From an uncultured Oscillospiraceae bacterium (GTDB lineage: Bacteria; Bacillota; Clostridia; Oscillospirales; Oscillospiraceae): 10,136 bases of DNA. The DNA is taken from NCBI GenBank assembly GCA_934668295.1, contig CAKUND010000071.1:1-10136 (forward strand), given 5' to 3'. Made by a program: the position numbers and the translations under genes. Position 1 is the stretch's first letter, and the number at the start of each line of letters is the position of its first letter. The notes beneath the pieces were generated by a model that ran no database searches, was not told where the DNA came from, and saw nothing but the letters and a program-made list of their open reading frames with translations. This document shows positions 1-4,770 of the stretch, piece after piece.

Positions 1-530
1 TCCAGCTCCACGCCGGAGCGCCAGCGCTCGCAGTAGGTTTGCGTACATTTTTTATAGCGGGCAAAGGTCTGCCGCGCCTGCCGCTCGTCGCCGTAGACCT
101 TCCACACGCCCGTGCATTTGGCGTTTGCCGCGTGATTCTCAATGAATCCCTTCACGTCCTCCGGCGGGTAGCTGAGAAACAGGCCGACCTCGTGCGGGAA
201 TTCCGCGCCTTCGCGCATGCGCCGCACCAGCCGCGCAACGCACCCGCCGCAGCTGCCGCAGGGATAGCCCGCGTCCGCCAGCAGCGCCTCTGCCGTTTGC
301 GCGCGCAGATCGCGGCGCAGCGCCGCCGGGCGGTACAGGTACAAAAGCGCCTTCCCCTCGGTGAACCGCAGCGGCAGCAGGCACAGCCCGCGGGAAAGAT
401 AGCGCCGGTTGAACGCGCGGATCTCACGCAGCAGCGCATCCTTTTCCTCACACGGACATGGGAACAGGCTGCCGGTCTTGATCCCGGCCAGCGTCGGCGC
501 AGCCTGCCGCACGACCATTTCCTCCGACAT
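1..530 (-). CDS. DUF3793 family protein, 3' end cut by window edge
   Basis: The frame is open from an ATG at 530 to the window edge, giving about 176 residues with no stop, so the C-terminus is missing. The protein begins MSEEMVVRQAAPTLAGIKTG. It has a cysteine-rich centre (YPCGSCGGC), then the segment FPHEVGLFLSYPPEDVKGFI and later CTGVWKVYGDE and YKKCTQTYCERW. This order (HEVGLFL.YP.EDV..FI, then WKVYGDE, then KCT..YC) is what I recognise as the DUF3793 family of Firmicutes. No biochemical function is established for it. Its start overlaps the stop of the upstream DUF2325 gene by one base (TGATG), so the two are almost certainly translationally coupled and share the promoter near 966-994. 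Homologues often sit beside flavodoxin genes, so a redox or iron link is plausible but inferred. No membrane segment or signal peptide is visible. Confidence 0.88.
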   Translation of the reverse strand, partial: MSEEMVVRQAAPTLAGIKTGSLFPCPCEEKDALLREIRAFNRRYLSRGLCLLPLRFTEGKALLYLYRPAALRRDLRAQTAEALLADAGYPCGSCGGCVARLVRRMREGAEFPHEVGLFLSYPPEDVKGFIENHAANAKCTGVWKVYGDERQARQTFARYKKCTQTYCERWRSGVEL

Positions 531-823
531 CAGCAGGCCCCCTGCGCCGCGTATTTGTCCAGAATGCCGCGCAGCGCGGACAGGGAGCTGGTGTGGCAGC
601 GCTCGATGATGGTGCCGCGGCCCTTGAGCTCGCTCAGCGCGCCCTGCACCATCTTGTGGGACATGGTATTGGTGAAAAAGATCGTCAGATCCGGGCTGCC
701 CAGCTTGTTCCGCAGGCCGCCGGCGGGTTTGGTGAAGATCTTCGACTGACATTGGTAGCTTTCGCAAAGCTCCCGGTAGCGGCGCTCCATACATTCGTTG
801 CCGCCAAGAATTACAACGCTCAT
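530..823 (-). CDS. DUF2325 domain protein
   Basis: This gene encodes 97 residues beginning MSVVILGGNECMERRYRELC. The pattern is typical of single-domain DUF2325 proteins: a VVILGGNE-type first strand, a Y-Q-C strand, a PDLTIFFTNTMSHKMV segment resembling a Rossmann-like strand with a surface motif, and a final cysteine next to the stop. The usual length is near 100 residues, so it looks intact. The start at 823 has an AAAGGAC-type ribosome binding site about 8 bases upstream. It is the first gene of an operon with the DUF3793 gene, whose ATG overlaps its stop by one base. A good promoter and two GTTA-N8-TAAC palindromes lie in its 136-base leader, which suggests tight transcriptional repression. 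The molecular function is unknown. An iron or redox role is inferred only from gene company. Confidence 0.88.
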   Translation of the reverse strand: MSVVILGGNECMERRYRELCESYQCQSKIFTKPAGGLRNKLGSPDLTIFFTNTMSHKMVQGALSELKGRGTIIERCHTSSLSALRGILDKYAAQGAC

Positions 824-849
824 AGGCTCGTCCTTTCGGTTTGAAATTA

Positions 850-865
850 GTTAGATATCTCTAAC
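850..865. promoter_or_regulatory. Proximal candidate operator, GTTA-N8-TAAC palindrome
   Basis: The 16-base sequence GTTAGATATCTCTAAC is a near-perfect inverted repeat. It shares 12 of 16 positions, and the same arm spacing, with the second copy at 939-954. It lies 26 bases before the DUF2325 start codon. On the minus strand it directly follows TGCTATAAC (871-879), which could be an extended -10 element of a second promoter. TTAG/CTAA half-sites recall DtxR/IdeR-type operators, but the spacing is not the classical one, so the cognate regulator is unknown. Confidence 0.55.
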
Positions 866-938
866 CAGCAGTTATAGCATCCCACGGATCGTCCGCCCCC
901 CCACAGACGGCGATAGATGACTTGCTCCTATCCATTCG

Positions 939-954
939 GTTAGAGAACCTTAAC
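939..954. promoter_or_regulatory. Distal candidate operator, GTTA-N8-TAAC palindrome
   Basis: The sequence GTTAGAGAACCTTAAC carries the same GTTA-N8-TAAC arms as the copy at 850-865. It lies about 5 to 20 bases downstream of the start point predicted from the promoter at 966-994, a typical position for a repressor that blocks RNA polymerase. Two copies in one leader make chance less likely. The regulator is not identified. Confidence 0.5.
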
Positions 955-965
955 TGCTTGCACAG

Positions 966-994
966 ATCATACCATACGTTTCCCCGATACGCAA
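966..994 (-). promoter_or_regulatory. Sigma-A-type promoter of the DUF2325-DUF3793 operon
   Basis: On the minus strand the -35 element is TTGCGT (989-994) and the -10 element is TATGAT (966-971), with an exact 17-base spacer. The predicted start is near 959, giving a leader of about 135 bases. The rest of 824-1008 holds no gene. It contains the two palindromes, a seven-G run near 894-900, and short hairpins such as GATAG...CTATC. I see no known riboswitch in it. Confidence 0.6.
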
Positions 995-1008
995 GAAAAA
1001 TTTACGCC

Positions 1009-1052
1009 GAAAAAGAAAAAAACTGCCCGGAAGCGCCGATGCGCTTCCGGGC
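1009..1052 (-). terminator. Rho-independent terminator after spo0A
   Basis: A perfect 12-base-pair stem (GCCCGGAAGCGC with its complement, loop of four) spans 1025-1052. On the minus strand it is followed by a T-rich tract (TTTTTTTCTTTTT, about 1010-1022). There is no T tract on the plus side, so it acts for the minus-strand spo0A transcript, whose stop is about 90 bases upstream. It also insulates the next promoter, whose -35 begins only about 15 bases further on. Confidence 0.9.
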
Positions 1053-1141
1053 GTGGGTTGAAAGAAGGCAGTGATTTTTAGAAATCCACGGCGAATTTGT
1101 AGGTTCCTGGCCATTTGATTGCAGGGGCTGTATCGCGTCGC

Positions 1142-1915
1142 TCAGATCACCTGGCCGTTTTTCAGCTGCAGCTGGAGCTTATCGGCGATGAGCGCGATGA
1201 ACTCGGAGTTTGTCGGCTTGCCCTTTGTGTTCGACACGGTATAGCCGAAGAAGCGCTGGAGTGTTTCGAGATCGCCCCTGTCCCATGCGACCTCGATGGC
1301 GTGACGGATGGCCCGCTCGACGCGCGACGGCGTAGTCGCAAACGTCTTGGCGACCTGCGGATACAAAACCTTCGTGATGGCGTTGATGACGTCCATGTCC
1401 TGTACGGCGATCATGATCGCCTCGCGCAGATACTGATAGCCCTTGATGTGTGCCGGAACGCCGATCTCATGGATGATGGAGGTGACCATCGCCTCGATGT
1501 TGACCTCCTGCCGCCGCTGGGCGTTCTGGCGGAGCTGACCGTCGATCGCGGTCATTTCGTGGATACGCTCGGCCACGGCGTCAAGCTCGCACGGCTTTGT
1601 CATGAAATACTGCACGCCGAGACTCGCTGCCATATTCGCAACGTATTCCGTCATAAAGCCCGTCAGCACCAGCGCCGCCGGCGGCTTGTCCATCTCACGC
1701 GCCCGTTTCAAAACGGCGATGCCGTCCAGCTTCGACAGCATCAGATCCAGCACCAGGATGTCCGGCTTCGCCGCGCGCATGAGCTCTGCTGCGCGCTGCC
1801 CGTCGGCTGCCGTACCGACGATCTCATAGCCGGGAACCTGTTCCAGACGGCGTTTGATGTGATCGCAAAACTCCTCATTTCCGTCTGCGATCAGAATTTT
1901 GACACGGTTTTCCAT
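1142..1915 (-). CDS. spo0A: Sporulation transcription factor Spo0A
   Basis: This is a 257-residue response regulator and the master switch for entry into sporulation. When phosphorylated, it binds 0A boxes to activate or repress stationary-phase genes. The receiver domain (about 1-125) shows the phosphoacceptor Asp57 in ILVLDLML, Thr85 in LVLTGF and Lys107 in YFMTKPCEL. The C-terminal DNA-binding domain (about 150-257) carries the Spo0A signature [20 protein letters not shown] and the recognition-helix region around [18 protein letters not shown]. The length is as usual for the family. The ATG at 1915 follows a GAGGAGAGG ribosome binding site at good spacing. One oddity is that the acidic pair that binds magnesium reads Asp11-Gly12 rather than Asp-Asp. 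The gene is monocistronic, with two candidate promoters and an 0A box upstream and a terminator at 1009-1052. Confidence 0.97.
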   Translation of the reverse strand: MENRVKILIADGNEEFCDHIKRRLEQVPGYEIVGTAADGQRAAELMRAAKPDILVLDLMLSKLDGIAVLKRAREMDKPPAALVLTGFMTEYVANMAASLGVQYFMTKPCELDAVAERIHEMTAIDGQLRQNAQRRQEVNIEAMVTSIIHEIGVPAHIKGYQYLREAIMIAVQDMDVINAITKVLYPQVAKTFATTPSRVERAIRHAIEVAWDRGDLETLQRFFGYTVSNTKGKPTNSEFIALIADKLQLQLKNGQVI

Positions 1916-1980
1916 TCTTGACCTCTCCTCATAATATGGTTTGTGTCAGACACTGACTTTTTTATCGCTGCGACATCATG

Positions 1981-2009
1981 AATATAGCACATTCTGGTAA
2001 ATTATTCAA
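1981..2009 (-). promoter_or_regulatory. Proximal spo0A promoter
   Basis: On the minus strand, TTGAAT (2004-2009) and TATATT (1981-1986) are separated by exactly 17 bases, with TGC directly before the -10 (an extended -10 element). The predicted start is near 1974, about 59 bases before the spo0A ATG. A near-match to the 0A box, TGTCGCA (6 of 7), lies at 1969-1975 over that start. I found no convincing sigma-H (AGGA...GAAT) promoter nearby. Confidence 0.65.
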
Positions 2010-2049
2010 TTTCTTTTCTGCAATATTTTCCAGAAACTTCTCGATGTCC

Positions 2050-2056
2050 TTCGACA
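2050..2056 (-). promoter_or_regulatory. 0A box upstream of spo0A
   Basis: TGTCGAA on the minus strand is an exact match to the Spo0A-binding core. It lies between the distal promoter (2154-2182) and the proximal promoter (1981-2009). Autoregulation of spo0A through such boxes between two promoters is established in Bacillus subtilis. That it happens here is inferred. The box is only seven bases long, but it is in the expected place. Confidence 0.6.
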
Positions 2057-2153
2057 TAATATTTTCAAAGTAAAGAAACCGTTAAAAGTCTGATAAAATC
2101 ATAAAAATGAAAATAAATTGCAATATCTTTTTTGGGCTTAGCTTCCAAACGCG

Positions 2154-2182
2154 ATTATATGACCATTTGCCCGCCGCGTCAA
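2154..2182 (-). promoter_or_regulatory. Distal strong sigma-A promoter upstream of spo0A
   Basis: On the minus strand, TTGACG (2177-2182) and TATAAT (2154-2159) are separated by exactly 17 bases, the best promoter match in the window. The transcript would begin near 2147 and run about 230 bases before the spo0A ATG. I see no convincing small gene in that stretch. The whole gap 1916-2302 therefore holds this promoter, the 0A box, the proximal promoter and, at its right end, the terminator of the ferredoxin operon. Its leader is strikingly AT-rich compared with the flanking genes. Confidence 0.7.
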
Positions 2183-2243
2183 GTGCATCCAATGTTTTTC
2201 TATATTTTTGTAAAATTTCCAGAGTAATTTTGGCTAATCTGCA

Positions 2244-2280
2244 TAAAAAACCCGGAACCCGCAGCTGCGCGGGATCCGGG
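2244..2280 (-). terminator. Terminator of the ferredoxin operon (symmetrical)
   Basis: A GC-rich hairpin (CCCGGAACCCGC / GCGCGGGATCCGGG, with small bulges) spans 2251-2280. It is flanked by T-rich tracts on both strands: TTTTTT at 2245-2250 read on the minus strand, and TTTTTCTTTG at 2281-2290 on the plus strand. Its natural client is the minus-strand gene ending at 2303, and it isolates that operon from the spo0A promoters just beyond. Confidence 0.88.
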
Positions 2281-2302
2281 TTTTTCTTTGTTTTTTTCAG
2301 CT

Positions 2303-3058
2303 TCAGGCGTCCTGCGACAGGATTTTGCCCTCCGCTGTGAACGTCACGACGCGCATGGGAACATCTTTTCCGCTCGCCGCAGCAGCCTGCCGCGCGGCAT
2401 ATTCCAGCCCGCCGCAGCACGGCACCTCCATGCGCGTAAGCGTCACGCTGCGCACATCGTTTTCCGTCAGGATCGCCGTCAGCTTTTCCGCATAGTCCGC
2501 GCGGTCGAGCTTCGGGCAGCCGATGAGCGTGACGCGGCCGCGGATAAAGTCCGCGTGGAAGCTGCCGCAGGCATAGGCCGTGCAGTCAGCGGCGATGAGC
2601 AGCTCGCAGCCGTCAAAATACGGTGCGCGCACCGGCACCAGCTGCAGCTGCACCGGCCAGTTCTGCAGGTGGCCCGGCTGCGCGGGCGCGTCCTGTCCGC
2701 CGATCTCCTGCGCAAGCGTCCGCACCTGCGTGCCGGCGCAGCCGCAGGCCAGCTTATCCGGTGCTTTTACGCCCGGCTTTTTCGCTGCCTGCACGCCCCT
2801 GACCGCTTCCTCCGTCAGCCGTTCAAGCTTTGCTTTTTTGACAGCATCCTCATCGTATGCCGCCGCTTCACGCTCGATAAAGCGGATCGCGTCCACCGGA
2901 CAGACAGGCAGGCAGTTGCCCAGCCCGTCGCAGTAATCGTCCCGGATCAGCTTCGCTTTGCCGTCTATAATCGCGATCGCGCCCTCGTGACACGCCTGCG
3001 CACACAGGCCGCAGCCCGTGCAGGCGGCTTCATCGATCTCGATGATCGTCCGTTTCAT
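2303..3058 (-). CDS. 4Fe-4S ferredoxin-domain protein with cysteine-rich C-terminal domain
   Basis: This gene encodes 251 residues. The N-terminus is ferredoxin-like: C13-x2-C16-x2-C19-x3-C23 (CTGCGLCAQAC), then C43-x5-C49-x3-C53-P in DDYCDGLGNCLPVCP. The second motif lacks the middle cysteine of a standard set, because Leu46 takes its place. A charged linker follows (about 61-100). The C-terminal domain (about 101-251) has further conserved-looking cysteines: CGC (105-107), C151, C159 and C164 in AADCTAYACGSFHADF, C181 in GCPKLD, and the pair C214-C215 in MEVPCCGGL. I recognise the arrangement from clostridial 4Fe-4S proteins of unknown function. No transmembrane segment is seen, so it is cytoplasmic and probably carries electrons or metal. 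It begins inside the stop of the zinc-ribbon gene (ATGA overlap at 3055-3058) and ends at a strong terminator. Confidence 0.88.
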   Translation of the reverse strand: MKRTIIEIDEAACTGCGLCAQACHEGAIAIIDGKAKLIRDDYCDGLGNCLPVCPVDAIRFIEREAAAYDEDAVKKAKLERLTEEAVRGVQAAKKPGVKAPDKLACGCAGTQVRTLAQEIGGQDAPAQPGHLQNWPVQLQLVPVRAPYFDGCELLIAADCTAYACGSFHADFIRGRVTLIGCPKLDRADYAEKLTAILTENDVRSVTLTRMEVPCCGGLEYAARQAAAASGKDVPMRVVTFTAEGKILSQDA

Positions 3059-3357
3059 ATCTGTCCCTCCTGATGCTTTTTTGCGTCCAATCTCGCGCGC
3101 CGCTCGGCGTCGGCCTTTTCCTGATTGCGCCGCGCGATGATCATGAGCTTTTCATACGTTTCCTCGCCCACGCACTGCTTCGCATATTTGCACCACTGCA
3201 CGCAGCTGAGCTTGTCGTTGTATACGACAAAGCCGCAGTTATCGCAGGCGACCTCCGTGTCTGTGGAAAAAATCTCGATGGGATTGCCGCAGTTCGGGCA
3301 GATCCGATCCTCGATGGTCGGCGTTCTCGGCTTTCCCTGGCAGCCGTCCATGATCAT
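3055..3357 (-). CDS. Small zinc-ribbon protein with extra cysteine motif
   Basis: This small cytoplasmic protein has about 100 residues. An N-terminal zinc ribbon is formed by CPNC and CDNC (C22/C25 and C40/C43 counted from the first ATG). It is followed by a second cluster, SCVQWCKYAKQC (C54, C58, C64), and a charged helical tail. Three in-frame ATGs lie at 3363, 3357 and 3351. The AGGAGG is only 2 bases from the first but 8 from the second, so I chose 3357; the first (3363) cannot be excluded. The stop overlaps the ferredoxin-like gene by ATGA, so the two are coupled and probably work together. The second cysteine set could hold a metal, but the function is unknown. Transcription diverges from the Crp/Fnr regulator gene. 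Confidence 0.82.
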   Translation of the reverse strand: MIMDGCQGKPRTPTIEDRICPNCGNPIEIFSTDTEVACDNCGFVVYNDKLSCVQWCKYAKQCVGEETYEKLMIIARRNQEKADAERRARLDAKKHQEGQI

Positions 3358-3377
3358 GTTCATCGCCTCCTATTGAA

Positions 3378-3391
3378 ATGAAAGCATTCAT
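3378..3391. promoter_or_regulatory. Candidate Crp/Fnr-type operator, ATGAA-N4-TTCAT
   Basis: The sequence ATGAAAGCATTCAT has perfect 5-base arms around a 4-base centre, the same 5-4-5 geometry as FNR sites. It lies in the divergent gap, four bases before the -35 of the regulator promoter (centre near -45). It is upstream of the zinc-ribbon gene start on the other strand, where it could act as a repression site. That it is the target of the adjacent regulator is inference from position and symmetry. Confidence 0.4.
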
Positions 3392-3394
3392 CCC

Positions 3395-3423
3395 TTGACT
3401 TTCTGTGCATAGTATAGGATACT
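3395..3423 (+). promoter_or_regulatory. Promoter of the Crp/Fnr regulator gene
   Basis: TTGACT (3395-3400) is followed, after exactly 17 bases, by GATACT (3418-3423). The predicted start is near 3430. The -10 overlaps the palindromic stretch AGTATAGGATACT (3411-3423), whose other strand reads TATACT (3411-3416), a candidate -10 for the divergent zinc-ribbon operon, though without a good -35. The two promoters would then overlap face to face, which allows shared control. Confidence 0.5.
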
Positions 3424-3468
3424 GAAGAAAAAATGTATGTTGTTTTTCAAACAAAGGAGATTCAAATT

Positions 3469-4131
3469 ATGGATGAACTGAAAATCCTGACCGAATGCGC
3501 GCTGTTCCGTGGCCTGCGCAGGGCGCAGATCCAGGACATGCTGCCGTGCCTGTCCGCACGGCGATCACGCTTCCGGCGCGGGCAGTTTCTGCTGCGCGTG
3601 GGAGACAGAGCGTCGTCCGCCGGGATCATCCTGTCCGGCGAGGCCGAGGTTCTGCAGGAGGATTTCTGGGGCAACCGCAATCTGCTCGCCGCTGTCGGGC
3701 CGGGTGAGCTGTTCGCCGAGGCGTTTGCCTGCGCGCATGCCGTCTCGCCGGTGAGCGTCCTGTGCAAAACGGACGGAAGCGTTTTGTATCTGAACGTGCG
3801 CGCCGTCTTCTCCCCCTGCGAAAAGGCCTGCGCGCAGCATAAGGCGCTCTCACAGAATCTCATCCGCGTGCTGGCGGAGAAAAACATGCAGCTGAATGAA
3901 AAGGCGGGCTTTCTCTCGCAGCGCACAACACGCGAAAAGCTGCTGGCCTATCTGTCCGCGCAGGCGCGCAGGGCCGGAAGCGCCAGCTTCCGCATCCCCT
4001 TTGACCGGCAGCAGCTGGCAGATTACCTGTCCGTCAACCGCAGCGCCATGTCTGCCGAGCTTTCGAACATGCAGCGCGACGGCCTGCTCCGCACCGACCG
4101 CAGCAGCTTCACGCTCTGCCAGCCGGAATAA
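3469..4131 (+). CDS. Crp/Fnr family transcriptional regulator
   Basis: This gene encodes 220 residues. The start at 3469 follows AAAGGAGA at good spacing. An in-frame ATG at 3433 has no ribosome binding site. The N-terminal cyclic-nucleotide-binding-like beta barrel (about 5-120) shows GQFLLRVGDRASSAGIILSG and the conserved GPGELFAEAFA. A linking helix follows, then a winged helix-turn-helix (about 166-205) with RQQLADYLSVNRSAMSAEL and MQRDGLL. There is no N-terminal cysteine set like that of FNR. Scattered cysteines include C88, C99, and C117 and C121 in SPCEKACAQH, so the ligand cannot be read from sequence. Clostridial relatives often govern redox, nitrosative or heme-related genes. It is divergent from the zinc-ribbon and ferredoxin-like genes, its most likely local targets. 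It ends just before a shared bidirectional terminator. Confidence 0.92.
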   Translation: MDELKILTECALFRGLRRAQIQDMLPCLSARRSRFRRGQFLLRVGDRASSAGIILSGEAEVLQEDFWGNRNLLAAVGPGELFAEAFACAHAVSPVSVLCKTDGSVLYLNVRAVFSPCEKACAQHKALSQNLIRVLAEKNMQLNEKAGFLSQRTTREKLLAYLSAQARRAGSASFRIPFDRQQLADYLSVNRSAMSAELSNMQRDGLLRTDRSSFTLCQPE

Positions 4132-4133
4132 CA

Positions 4134-4160
4134 AAAAGACCGCCCGCGGGCGGTCTTTTT
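4134..4160. terminator. Bidirectional terminator between the Crp/Fnr gene and rnmV
   Basis: A perfect GC-rich palindrome, GACCGCCCGCGGGCGGTC (4138-4155), is flanked by AAAAA on the left and TTTTTT on the right. It therefore ends transcripts on both strands. The stop codons of the two converging genes are at 4131 and 4162. Confidence 0.92.
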
Positions 4161-4161
4161 T

Positions 4162-4770
4162 CTATGCTTGATCCAGAATGCGGCGGGCCTGCGTGAAAAG
4201 CTCATCGCGGGAGAACAGGACGTTGAGTGCCTGCAAAAGCGCATTTGCGCTCATGTGCGCGGGCAGGCTGAGCGCCTTTAAAAGCGCGGCGCGCTTTTTT
4301 GCGCTCTCCGGGCCGCCGGAAAGGCCGAGGGTGAACAGATCCTGCTTGGTAATGAGCTCCGCCTTTGCAGGCGGCGCACTGCCGTCCTCAAAATCCGCGC
4401 CCGCGTCGCGCAGCGCCTTCAAAAGAATTTCGGGCGTCATGCCCTCCACGCCAAGCAGCCCTTCTTTTCCGGGGGCTGCTTTTCGTTTTTCTTTCCCGGG
4501 AAGATCGGGAATATACGCGTGCAGCACGCCCTGCTCCGGCAGCGCGCTTTTGAGCGTGTTGCGGATGAGAAAGCCCGCGCCGTCCGAATCGGTCAGGATG
4601 ATGAGGCCGGTCGTCTGCGTGGCCTGCCGCAGCAGGCGCAGAAGCGCGGGGTCTTTCATATCGGCGAAGCCGTTTGTCGTGAAGATCGCCGTGTCGACAA
4701 GCTGCCGCAGCGTGTTCTGGTCATATTTTCCCTCGACGACGATGGCCTGCCGGAGTTTCAGCTTATCCAT
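4162..4770 (-). CDS. rnmV: Ribonuclease M5 (5S rRNA maturation)
   Basis: This gene encodes 202 residues. RNase M5 cuts the 5S rRNA precursor to its mature ends, in the cytoplasm and helped by ribosomal protein L18. An N-terminal TOPRIM domain (about 1-110) carries the catalytic glutamate in IVVEGKYD (E13) and the DxD pair in LTDSDGAG (D61 and D63). The following TTNGFAD matches the family's strand after the first motif. The C-terminal half (about 115-202), with LITKQDLFTLGLSGGPESA, corresponds to the domain found only in RNase M5. The start at 4770 has AGGAGG six bases upstream. An ATG 18 bases earlier would add MRRRRS without a suitable site. The gene overlaps the end of holA by 8 bases, so it is the last gene of the comEC-holA-rnmV operon. 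The pairing with holA is less usual than rnmV beside ksgA or tatD. Confidence 0.92.
   Translation of the reverse strand: MDKLKLRQAIVVEGKYDQNTLRQLVDTAIFTTNGFADMKDPALLRLLRQATQTTGLIILTDSDGAGFLIRNTLKSALPEQGVLHAYIPDLPGKEKRKAAPGKEGLLGVEGMTPEILLKALRDAGADFEDGSAPPAKAELITKQDLFTLGLSGGPESAKKRAALLKALSLPAHMSANALLQALNVLFSRDELFTQARRILDQA

Noticed and set aside
39-749. Plus-strand open frame of 236 codons
   Set aside because: It is opposite the DUF3793/DUF2325 genes, is arginine-rich and has no family resemblance.
1115-1921. Plus-strand open frame of 268 codons
   Set aside because: It is the exact antisense of spo0A with no ribosome binding site. Spo0A on the other strand is certain.
1945-1966. GTCAG-ACA-CTGAC followed by TTTTTT on the plus strand as a terminator
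   Set aside because: The stem is only five pairs and no plus-strand gene lies upstream. It sits in the spo0A leader and may be chance.
1990-2056. Sigma-H promoter for spo0A
   Set aside because: AGGACAT and several GAAT strings occur, but none pair at the right spacing with a good -35 and -10, so it is not called.
3433-3468. Upstream ATG at 3433 as the start of the Crp/Fnr regulator
   Set aside because: It has no ribosome binding site and lies only about three bases after the predicted transcription start. The ATG at 3469 has AAAGGAGA and gives a standard family N-terminus.
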